Source: Scheffersomyces stipitis CBS 6054 (Eukaryota > Ascomycota > Pichiomycetes > Serinales > Debaryomycetaceae). From it: a stretch of 64,000 bases of DNA. Each line of letters begins with the position of its first letter. Within the stretch, counting starts at the first letter, position 1. The notes below the pieces were generated by a model. It was not told the origin of the DNA and ran no database searches. It saw only the letters and a list, made by a program, of their open reading frames with translations. The DNA lies in assembly GCF_000209165.1 (NCBI RefSeq), contig NC_009042.1, positions 1,488,001-1,552,000 on the forward strand, written 5' to 3'. This document shows positions 18,392-26,636 of the stretch, in pieces. The position numbers were made by a program, and so were the translations under genes.

Positions 18392-19596
18392 ATTGAATGA
18401 ATTGTAAAAATGATAGAAATACGAAAACGAAATATGAAGTTACAAATTAAGCTGATGAAAGATGTGAAATTGGAATTGAGATTTCTGAAATATAAGGAAA
18501 ATGAGAAGTATATTTCAATGAACTTCCGTTGGATTAATGTAGATGAGATGAAAACGATAGACGGCTTCAACAACTATTGCAATGAGGTTTGTGAACGAGA
18601 TATTCTCTGTTTCAGTGGATTCTGTGACTCTGCGATACTTCGCTAATGAGATCCAGATAAGATGAAGTCTAGATAAGATGAGTGGATTACGGGAAGACCT
18701 CACTATATGCCTAATATAGAGAGAACCCAATGGGAAATATCTTCACAACCTTGCTATTCTAGAAAAACAAGATTACCAAATTGTTACTCTGGTCTTCAAT
18801 ATGAACAGAGAAGCCTGGCGTTGATGCAGGGATGTCCACATATAGCAATCCCAGGCATGAGCATTTGTAAAGGCTGTGCGCTACCAAAGTCACGGAGAAG
18901 TCATGATAATGAGGACGGAGCCAGGGCTATTCACAAAGTTCGTACAGGATAGAAGCGAAACTTTGGCAATTCTGCTGTAGATAGACTTGCCCAACTTGGA
19001 GTTAGCCATGTGAGGAAGTTCGTCCATAAAATTAGGTGGCCAATTCTAAAGATAGAAAGTTCGTACAGAGATCTGTATGGAATACCAGTTTTTCTTCAAA
19101 GGATTCTTATCTAAATTCTGGTTATATCTCACGGTATGAATCTTTTCTAATTCTTCATCTTAAAGAGGTTTTAGAGCCTTTAGAGCTTTTAAGAACTAAT
19201 TTCTATTCATAGTTCTATCAGATAGAACTGTTTCTTCGGCTTGAAGCAGCAGTTGCCCGATCTGATATGAAGGAACAAAATCCACACTCGCTTGTGGACT
19301 TCTGAAACGTACGATCACCTCAAATTGCGCTCAATTGTCATGGTCTCCATTTACAACCTTGCAATTGCGTATAACCGAAGATGAACTCGCGACCATGGCC
19401 CTTCTCCTTCTCATCTTTCTTCTCTCACCTGTTCTAACCTTCTAACCACTATCCTTTCCTTACATCTCTGCTCGAATCTGGTAGCGCAGCCAGTCGTGCC
19501 TTCCCCATTCGACTTTTCCAACGATATCATCCGACCAGTGCTGAGGTTCTACGTGATCAGTCCTCTCTACGCTTCTTTTACCATTTGTCTCTTGTT
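18392..19596. other. Divergent promoter region, arrestin and FKBP12
   Basis: 1.2 kb between the divergent starts. Several frames below 90 codons without recognisable features. A short pyrimidine-rich leader (about 19380-19480) lies before FKBP12 and contains a short upstream reading frame starting at 19382. No RNA gene recognised. Confidence 0.4.
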
Positions 19597-19683
19597 ATGT
19601 TGTCAGTGCCTCGTACCGGACTCTTATTCAAGAACTCGATCCGTAGCTCCCCTCAATTGCGCCTTTTTTCTCGCTCCTCCATC
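19597..19683 (+). other. FPR1: In-frame N-terminal extension of FKBP12, presequence-like
   Basis: An ATG at 19597 is in frame with the FKBP12 ATG at 19684 and no stop lies between. The 29 added residues contain five Arg and one Lys, no Asp or Glu, several Ser and Leu, and an RLFSR segment near the end, which is the composition of a mitochondrial targeting sequence. The upstream ATG has G at -3 and the downstream one A at -3, so leaky scanning could make both forms. Alternatively, transcription starts downstream and the extension is unused. Confidence 0.4.
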
Positions 19684-20022
19684 ATGTCTGCTCCAGCCAC
19701 TACTCAAATCGAAGTCTTACAAGAAGGTGATGGTAAGACCTTCCCAAAGATCGGCGACTTAGTCACCATCCACTACACCGGAACTTTGGAAAACGGCAAG
19801 AAGTTCGACTCGTCCCGTGACAGAGGTAAGCCATTCCAATGCACTATTGGTGTTGGTCAAGTCATCAAGGGCTGGGACACTGGTATTCCCAAGTTGAGCT
19901 TAGGCTCCAGATCCAAGTTGACGATTCCAGGTCACGAGGCTTACGGCCCAAGAGGTTTCCCAGGATTGATTCCTCCTAATGCCACCTTGATTTTTGACGT
20001 TGAATTGATCGGCATCAACTAA
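19684..20022 (+). CDS. FPR1: FKBP12-type peptidyl-prolyl isomerase
   Basis: Small FK506/rapamycin-binding peptidyl-prolyl isomerase. The cytosolic form of 112 aa matches the family length (114 in S. cerevisiae). Conserved drug-pocket and active-site residues are present: [20 protein letters not shown] with the pocket Trp, [20 protein letters not shown], and the final FDVELI. It binds rapamycin to inhibit TORC1 and FK506 to inhibit calcineurin. Its normal clients include Hom3 and chromatin factors in S. cerevisiae. Codon use is of the highly expressed type, with no CTG and Leu read from TTG/TTA only. A longer form may start at 19597 (see separate entry). Confidence 0.94.
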   Translation: MSAPATTQIEVLQEGDGKTFPKIGDLVTIHYTGTLENGKKFDSSRDRGKPFQCTIGVGQVIKGWDTGIPKLSLGSRSKLTIPGHEAYGPRGFPGLIPPNATLIFDVELIGIN

Positions 20023-20242
20023 TCGTAGTATATTGTTGGGTTATCTAGATTGATTTCTAATATATATATATGCCAGTTAAGTATTTGCTCAATGAGTCAA
20101 TTGAGTGATGGCAGAATAATTTGATTGTAGAATTGAAATAGACGCGCCATCCTAGTAATGATTCTATTACAATAAGTCCAGCATCAGAATCCAAACTACG
20201 ATTCCTAATCTTATTTGAATCAAGCTATTTATTGACATAGTA

Positions 20243-23200
20243 CTAGGTACTCCAGTATAGCTTCGAGCCTTTCACAGCTACATTATCGGAAACAGACAAT
20301 GTAGGCAAACCAACCTTGTACTGAACATCATACACCTTGAACGTTGGCAATTGAATCTTCTCACCTGCTTCAGACGTTTTTGCATAAAACTCCATAAAGT
20401 GTCTTCCAAATGGAAGAACAGGGAACGCTGCTTGTTTCACAGGTACAATATTCCTCACATCCAGGAAGTCCCATGTCAGACTAGGATCGTCCGCATCCAT
20501 TTGCGTAGTAAATGTAAAGATACGCGGAGTAGGATTCTCTAATATATATGTAAGCTTGACTTTACCCGCTTCCTTTACATCTTCATCTAGAACCAAAAGA
20601 ACTCGAGGATCAGATAATGGAAGTGTGATTTCCCAATCCTCACTCTTAAAATTATTGACAAGACCATCTTTCCGCTGCCAATTGATAGAAACTGAAGTAA
20701 CCATTGGAGCATTCCTATGAGAGAACCCACTTCTACTACTGACGGTGAAGAGCTGGTGTATTCTGCCATCCTTTTCAAATGCTGACGATACCATTACTAC
20801 TTTCAATTCTGGGTTTCTTGATTTGACAGAGAACTCAGTATCAAGAATTCTTAGCGAACTGTTGGAATCTTCATATTTCTTGTATAAATCAGAAACAACA
20901 AGACTGCCCTGCCACAAACGAGTAGCAATAGGCATAGAAGTTCCCTGGCCATCGTCGCTTGGTGAAAGAATAAATGGCGACGGCATATCGATAGCATCTG
21001 CTCTATAACGAGGACTAATGATGTAGGAACATTTGAATGGTGAGTTAATTATTGGAAGAGTGTAGTTGGCAGTGTCATATACTGAATCTTCAATATCTTC
21101 ATCTTCATCAGCTATCTCAGAAACAATAGTTTTGAGATCAATAACTATAGTGCTACCCCTTTCAGATACGCGAGAGTTGAGCAAATTGGGTGGACAATGC
21201 ACACTAACATTCAATTGGTGAGATTCAGTAGCTTCGTTGGAGTCAGATTCGACAAGCGGATGAAGATCCAATGCTTCGTCGTCTTTCAATCCATCCCAAT
21301 TGACTTGGGTTGTGATTCTAGAAGCAAAATCGAAGTCCTTCTGGTCGGCAATCACCTTTACCTTTGGACTTAAACTGATGCTCTTGTAGTTGATCTTTTG
21401 ATTCTTGGGATGTTTGAAGTTTATCCTGAAAGGAATAGAAATCTTCTCCCCTAATATTAAACAATTGATATCTTCATCAGTCATCGTCACACTAACACTT
21501 GGTCTAAGTGGTAGGAAACGGATTGTGTTCCCAGAACGACCGTTTAAACGAACCTGCTTCTTATTTATTATCCCATTGGCCTCGTTGTAGAGTTCAGCGT
21601 GATGTGAAGATGAGTATTCATCAAACTCGTGCAATTCTGAATTATTTACAATAACGTGCTTGTCACCATTCCGGAATTCAACTTCCAGTTCAATTCTGAT
21701 CGAAGAAATGTGATACGATCCGGATATCAGTGCTGTCTGGGAAAACTGAATAATTTTCAATCCATTTTCTTCATTAGGAAACAAATTACCTGTACCTATT
21801 AAAGTGTCACTTTCGTCACCTTCCTTAAGCTCAATCTTGCTGATCATTGAACTGTTATTTTGTCCATCATGAATCAACTTCACTTTCTTGTTTCTCTTCG
21901 TTTTCTTGGAGTCAGATCTTTCAAATTTTACTATTATACTCTTGATATTAATAAGTGCAGAGTAATCTTTTTCGAAAAGCTTCTTGATAACTGAAAGGTC
22001 AGCGACTGAGGTTAACTTGATCTGGGTAATGTATCTATCGTATAAGTAAGTATCTTGATGAAGACTTTCATTCAAGATCAATGGAGAAGTTTTGAACAAC
22101 TTCACTTCATTGTTAATAGCAATTTCAGATGAATTCTCAAATAGACCCTGAATAGGATATTTTTGATGGATATTGAAAAAAGGCTTTAGAGTTGCAAGTT
22201 TGAGAAAACTAGACACCTGCTTAATTGGATCTTTCGTGGAGGAATAGCATTGAACCAATTTCTGGAGTATCACACTTGATACGCTAGTCTTCATTGAGAT
22301 ACTCTTGTAGGATCTCTCGTAATAACTTATAGCTTCTTCCAACGCTCCAAGCATGTAGTACTCTTCTGCTATGAGATAGTTCAAATACAGAATCAATGCT
22401 TCAAAGTATTCTTCTTCGGCATGAGCTTGTGTTTCAGGAGTTAGAGATGCAATGGAATCACTCAACAATTCGATTTTATGCTGAACCATATCCCTTTTAT
22501 CTTTGTATTTGAATAAGTAGTTGAATCTAGTAGTGGGCATCTTCTCGGAAGGTATAAGATGTTCATTTGACTTTAAGTACACCAATCCTGGATTTGTTAT
22601 CACTTCGAATGAATATGCCTCTTTGAATTTAATACCGCCAAAGAAACCTATCATGCCAGAATTGGGCTTGAGTTTTTTCTTGGAATGGGTACTGGCTATA
22701 ATGGACAGTGGAACTAATTTCATAAGTTCAGCCAACCATTCGTACTGAACAGATACCCAATTATTGTTCACTTCTGAAAATTCAGGTTCCAGGACACTGA
22801 GAACGTTAGCAATATGGGCTCTGTGTTTCTTTAAAGCCACCAACGGTTCCTCTGTGGAGAAGTAACCTCTGACAATATGAAATGCTAGCATGTCTATCAA
22901 CGATCTGAAATGGAAATAGAGCTTCAAGTCATGGTCTGAAATAGAGTCCAAGTCGAATATCCTGCTGTGAAACGTATCCCTCATGATATCAATTAACGAC
23001 TGATAAGCTACTTCTAGCAATTTCAAGCTTGGTTCTAAATCGTGAGGTGCTATAAATTGGTCAATAATAATGATTTTGATCAAATTTCGAGTTTCAAGAA
23101 ATTTGGGAGACAACTCTATCTGTGTATCTATCAATCTTGTTGAAGGAATGGAGTAGTATTTCTTGTGCCGTTGCTCTATCTTGTACTTAATGTTGCTGTA

Positions 23201-23845
23201 GAAGTCTACTGCCAGGCTCTTCAAGTTGGATAGGAGCGTGGATACCAAGATTTCTGTGTCTCTAGCCAATGTTGCTGCAGAATCATGGAGATATAATAAA
23301 CCAACAAGACGAGGCAAGCCGGTCAATTGGCGCAATTTATTGATTCTTTCGTCGTCTTCGTTGGGATCAGGTGATGAAGAAACAATGATGGCTATTAATT
23401 TGACACTCTGTTTCAAGCAGTTTTTCTTCAATTCATTGATTACAGTAGCCAACTTCACATCGTCTGCAACGTCAGAAGGCAATTTGAGTATCGAAACATA
23501 CGCAAATGGGATTTCTTCAATATATTTGGACAACCACTGATGGGGAAGAATCCCGTTGGGAAAGATGGGTGAGCTTTGATTGAAGGGAGAAATGTTCGAA
23601 TGTTCGTTCAGAGATGATATTTCGCGCTGTGGAAGCTTTTCATCTCCTTCAACTAATTCAATAATATACTTTGTGCTCAGAAGTCTATTTTTGATAATGG
23701 AATTGTCCCATACCTTATGTGAAATGTCGTAGAGATGAATGAATTTGCGGATATTGATGACGACATCAGCTGAAATTTCACCCAGAACATGGATTCTGAG
23801 GTACGGTGCCAACTGCTGGAGAAGCAATTGGTTATAATTGTCCAT
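20243..23845 (-). CDS. TRAPPC11: TRAPPC11/Gryzun-family TRAPP tether subunit
   Basis: Large (1,200 aa) trafficking protein resembling TRAPPC11 (foie gras/Gryzun), a subunit of the TRAPP complexes that act as Rab guanine nucleotide exchange factors in ER-Golgi transport. The middle part (about 260-560) has the helical foie-gras-type region with a repeat-like block EEYYMLGALEEAISYYERSY. From about 640 to the end are beta-rich, immunoglobulin-like segments. The C-terminus (about 1,170-1,200) carries the Gryzun end block FKVYDVQYKVGLPTLSV. S. cerevisiae has no counterpart, so presence is informative for the lineage. TRS130/TRS120 are alternatives of similar size, but the C-terminal block argues for Gryzun. 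The first ATG is used and no intron is needed. Confidence 0.75.
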   Translation of the reverse strand: MDNYNQLLLQQLAPYLRIHVLGEISADVVINIRKFIHLYDISHKVWDNSIIKNRLLSTKYIIELVEGDEKLPQREISSLNEHSNISPFNQSSPIFPNGILPHQWLSKYIEEIPFAYVSILKLPSDVADDVKLATVINELKKNCLKQSVKLIAIIVSSSPDPNEDDERINKLRQLTGLPRLVGLLYLHDSAATLARDTEILVSTLLSNLKSLAVDFYSNIKYKIEQRHKKYYSIPSTRLIDTQIELSPKFLETRNLIKIIIIDQFIAPHDLEPSLKLLEVAYQSLIDIMRDTFHSRIFDLDSISDHDLKLYFHFRSLIDMLAFHIVRGYFSTEEPLVALKKHRAHIANVLSVLEPEFSEVNNNWVSVQYEWLAELMKLVPLSIIASTHSKKKLKPNSGMIGFFGGIKFKEAYSFEVITNPGLVYLKSNEHLIPSEKMPTTRFNYLFKYKDKRDMVQHKIELLSDSIASLTPETQAHAEEEYFEALILYLNYLIAEEYYMLGALEEAISYYERSYKSISMKTSVSSVILQKLVQCYSSTKDPIKQVSSFLKLATLKPFFNIHQKYPIQGLFENSSEIAINNEVKLFKTSPLILNESLHQDTYLYDRYITQIKLTSVADLSVIKKLFEKDYSALINIKSIIVKFERSDSKKTKRNKKVKLIHDGQNNSSMISKIELKEGDESDTLIGTGNLFPNEENGLKIIQFSQTALISGSYHISSIRIELEVEFRNGDKHVIVNNSELHEFDEYSSSHHAELYNEANGIINKKQVRLNGRSGNTIRFLPLRPSVSVTMTDEDINCLILGEKISIPFRINFKHPKNQKINYKSISLSPKVKVIADQKDFDFASRITTQVNWDGLKDDEALDLHPLVESDSNEATESHQLNVSVHCPPNLLNSRVSERGSTIVIDLKTIVSEIADEDEDIEDSVYDTANYTLPIINSPFKCSYIISPRYRADAIDMPSPFILSPSDDGQGTSMPIATRLWQGSLVVSDLYKKYEDSNSSLRILDTEFSVKSRNPELKVVMVSSAFEKDGRIHQLFTVSSRSGFSHRNAPMVTSVSINWQRKDGLVNNFKSEDWEITLPLSDPRVLLVLDEDVKEAGKVKLTYILENPTPRIFTFTTQMDADDPSLTWDFLDVRNIVPVKQAAFPVLPFGRHFMEFYAKTSEAGEKIQLPTFKVYDVQYKVGLPTLSVSDNVAVKGSKLYWST

Positions 23846-24255
23846 GGAAATGAGGTGGAGAGAAGAAGGTATAGAATAATGGTGCTGGAGAGTTTCAAAA
23901 TTTGTATATTTGAAGTTAGTTACTTGAATGGGTGTGTGCAGGAGATTAGATTCTGGGGCATTCTATCGAGAGAAGACCAGAGAAACTGCCAAAGACTTTT
24001 ATAAATTTTAAAGGATTTTCCAGGTGATTATGAATTGCAAAACTTGATCTTTTTCTATTGTCTCATAAAGCTGCTACAATTTATGGAAACTGTGCAATAG
24101 TCTTCAGTTTTGAGCCTTAAGCAATAAGCTCTTTTGAAGAAATACAGATAGACTGTCTGCAGTCGTAAACAATTTATATTAGGATTACTCAGAATTTTTC
24201 ATCGCTATATTCCTTCTTTCTATTTGCTACTAACTTTACATTCAGATCTTCAAGG
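23846..24255. other. Divergent promoter, TRAPPC11 and CIA2
   Basis: 410 bp between divergent starts. TACTAAC at about 24229 followed by TTCAG at about 24246 looks like a 3' splice site before CIA2, but no good donor lies upstream. No gene. Confidence 0.4.
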
Positions 24256-24939
24256 ATGTCAGACCCGATTAATGCCAACCCAACTATCATAGATGTTTCT
24301 GCACTTCCCACGAGAATTTCGGCCTCGCTGGATAAGCTGAAAAGCAGGCACGATGAGCTATTTGAGAGAGTGCTATCACTTTCTTTAGCCCCAAAGAAGC
24401 ATTCTTTAAACATCGACAATCTTACACTTCCAGATTTGGTATCAGATATAGAAATGGAGTCTCCCACAGAAGACGAGTTGCTGGATGCTATAGTTGAAGA
24501 ATCTGAGGTCGAGCATGAAGAAGAAGCTGATGATGAGGATGAAGATTTGATAGACGAACAAGAGATATTCGATCTCATATCTACCATCTCAGATCCTGAA
24601 CATCCTCTTACTTTGGCCCAGTTGGCTGTAGTTAATTTGGAAGATATCAAGGTGACACACGGTGTCAATAAGAAAACTGATATTTCTGAAGTGTTGATCA
24701 AGATTACACCCACCATCACACATTGCTCGTTGGCTACATTAATTGGTTTGGGCATCAGAGTCAGATTGGAAAGATGCCTCCCACCAAGATTCAGAATCAG
24801 GATATTCATCAAGGAGGGCACTCATCAGTCTGAGAACCAAGTAAACAAGCAGCTAAACGACAAAGAAAGAGTTGCTGCAGCTTGTGAGAATCTGCAGTTG
24901 TTGACCGTGATTCTGCAGATGTTGAGCACCTGTAAGTAA
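24256..24939 (+). CDS. CIA2: Cytosolic Fe-S assembly targeting factor CIA2 (MIP18 family)
   Basis: Component of the CIA targeting complex (with Cia1 and Met18) that delivers 4Fe-4S clusters to cytosolic and nuclear proteins such as DNA polymerases. 227 aa; yeast Cia2 is 231. An acidic low-complexity region (about 67-100) precedes the MIP18 domain, which starts at LIDEQEIFDLISTISDPEHP (98-117). The hyper-reactive cysteine in ITHCSLATLIGLG is C157. Near the C-terminus the domain contains SENQVNKQLNDKERVAAACEN, which is almost invariant. The N-terminus (MSDPINANP...LPTR) matches the yeast protein, fixing the start at this ATG. Confidence 0.95.
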   Translation: MSDPINANPTIIDVSALPTRISASLDKLKSRHDELFERVLSLSLAPKKHSLNIDNLTLPDLVSDIEMESPTEDELLDAIVEESEVEHEEEADDEDEDLIDEQEIFDLISTISDPEHPLTLAQLAVVNLEDIKVTHGVNKKTDISEVLIKITPTITHCSLATLIGLGIRVRLERCLPPRFRIRIFIKEGTHQSENQVNKQLNDKERVAAACENLQLLTVILQMLSTCK

Positions 24940-25343
24940 TATTAATGAACGTACAATTATGATGAAATTGCAATATAGATTACAATATACTTGAATCTGA
25001 TCTTTATGGGTTATTTTGAACTAGAGATTAATTATGCAGACTATGGTGTTCTCTCGTATAACCATGTTCTCGATTGCCTTACATGTACAATATCTTACAA
25101 AAGATACTTTGACTGGATCGAATTAAAAGTATTAATACTATAAACAAAGCCGATATAAAGAACTGTAGTAAAATTACATGTACGTCGTGAGAGATTAAAT
25201 AATAGTAGAAATAGGAAAGCAATAAAAGTAAAGAAGAGCGTCCTTGATAAGTTCTTTGTTTCGACAATGGCAGCAACGGCTACAGCAACGGCTTCAAGCC
25301 CAGTGCCAGGCAAATCTATTGCTGGCTCTCTTTCTAGCAGCTT
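24940..25343. other. Convergent 3' intergenic region
   Basis: 404 bp between the 3' ends of CIA2 (+) and the following minus-strand gene. AT-rich with no gene; small minus-strand frames are unsupported. Confidence 0.45.
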
Positions 25344-26636
25344 TCAACGAACCGTGCTGGAAGATGGTAAGATAGCCGACTTCATTTTAGCGTAGTCCAA
25401 GATCATCTGGGTGGTATCAATGATGATGAATTTTAAAACTCTCTTCTTGATGAAGTCGAGGTATTTCACCCATTTGTCGTTGTAGCCGGTCTTGTTGTTG
25501 TCGTTGACAACGATGGTGAGTAAACGTTCTGTGATGACCAACAATCTGATCATGTGTACATAGTAGTCGTACTTGTCCTTCTGGTTTTCTTCTCTCTGTT
25601 GCGACGACATTACTGGAGCTGAAGAAAGAGCAGGTGTGCTGGGATGAGAATTAGGTGTGAACCTGTTCTCGTTGACTTCGGGAGACCAGCCATTACTAAC
25701 TCTTCTTCTAGAGCCAATTGACGATGTAGTGGTGACTGTGGTGCTCACACTGTTTCTATTACTGTAGTTGGAGTCTCTCGACATGTTTGAATTTATCGAA
25801 CCAGCCGATTCGCGGTGTTTCTTGAGTTTGTTGTAAATTCTCGACTTTCCAAGAATGCTGTTGATGGCACCTTCCTGAGTTCCGTTCCCGTTGGCGTTGG
25901 CATTGCCGTTCTGATGAACAGTAGGCAATTCGCCAGTAGAATCATTGTGTCCCAGCAAAACCCCCAGGAATCTTCTTCTGGGAGCCATCAATGGCAGGCC
26001 GTTGATGCGCTTTGGATTAGAAAGAGAGGTTGAGCTGATATGGTTAACAGAACCGTTGTTGGAGTAGGAGTACGATCCAAATGTCTTCTGCGAAACAATG
26101 GAGTTTGTGTTGGATGCAGTTCTGTTCAAGCTGGAGAAGTCGTCTTCGTAGACATCTTCTCGAACAGATGGCGGATGGGTATAGATAGGGGAAGGATGCA
26201 CTTTGACAGGGCACTCGTACACCTTGTAGGCCATAAGCAACTTCTCGTAGTAGTTCAACGTCGTATCGACGTTAATTGGCAGGTCGACATTAGTGGTCAA
26301 GTCAAGCTCAATCATGTTGTTGATCTCTTGAAGCATCGTCGTTTTGATCTTGATATCCTTGATGAAGACGTCTGGTTGGGCCCAGATATCGTAGGGAAAC
26401 ACTACTTTGGGAATGATCTCGACGATCTTGTCGGGACGAGGCAATCTGGCGGGGGGATCTTGTACCAACATGGCCTTGGGATCTTCCAAGTTCAATATGT
26501 GGGTCAAAAAGAGACATATTAAGTTGTACTTCTTGGCGTCAACGGGGATTGAGAGCAGAAGTCTCTGGAAAGGCTGTTGGAGGTCCCGGGGCGAGTGAGT
26601 CTGCACTCTTGTCTGTTCGACGGCGTTGCAAGACAT
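25344..26636 (-). CDS. Protein of unknown function, 430 aa, low-complexity middle
   Basis: I do not recognise the family. Residues 1-150 look folded and conserved in style (QRLLLSIPVDAKKYNLICLF, then VVFPYDIWAQPDVFIKDIKI). About 150-355 is low complexity: Ser/Asn/Thr-rich with an APRRRFLGVLLG segment, Asn-Ala-Asn-Gly repeats and many potential phosphorylation sites. The C-terminus (about 360-425) is helical, with YVHMIRLLVITERLLTIVV and YLDFIKKRVLKFIIIDTTQM. There is no signal peptide or clear membrane segment. The frame is long and its codon use matches neighbours, so it is a real gene. It shares a long upstream region with the NT-C2 gene. Confidence 0.7.
   Translation of the reverse strand: MSCNAVEQTRVQTHSPRDLQQPFQRLLLSIPVDAKKYNLICLFLTHILNLEDPKAMLVQDPPARLPRPDKIVEIIPKVVFPYDIWAQPDVFIKDIKIKTTMLQEINNMIELDLTTNVDLPINVDTTLNYYEKLLMAYKVYECPVKVHPSPIYTHPPSVREDVYEDDFSSLNRTASNTNSIVSQKTFGSYSYSNNGSVNHISSTSLSNPKRINGLPLMAPRRRFLGVLLGHNDSTGELPTVHQNGNANANGNGTQEGAINSILGKSRIYNKLKKHRESAGSINSNMSRDSNYSNRNSVSTTVTTTSSIGSRRRVSNGWSPEVNENRFTPNSHPSTPALSSAPVMSSQQREENQKDKYDYYVHMIRLLVITERLLTIVVNDNNKTGYNDKWVKYLDFIKKRVLKFIIIDTTQMILDYAKMKSAILPSSSTVR

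Noticed and set aside
24229..24250. TACTAAC followed by TTCAG just before the CIA2 ATG, like a 3' splice site
   Set aside because: No GTATGT/GTAAGT-type donor lies upstream in the available spacer, and the CIA2 N-terminus matches yeast Cia2 from the genomic ATG, so no coding intron is needed. A leader intron cannot be excluded.
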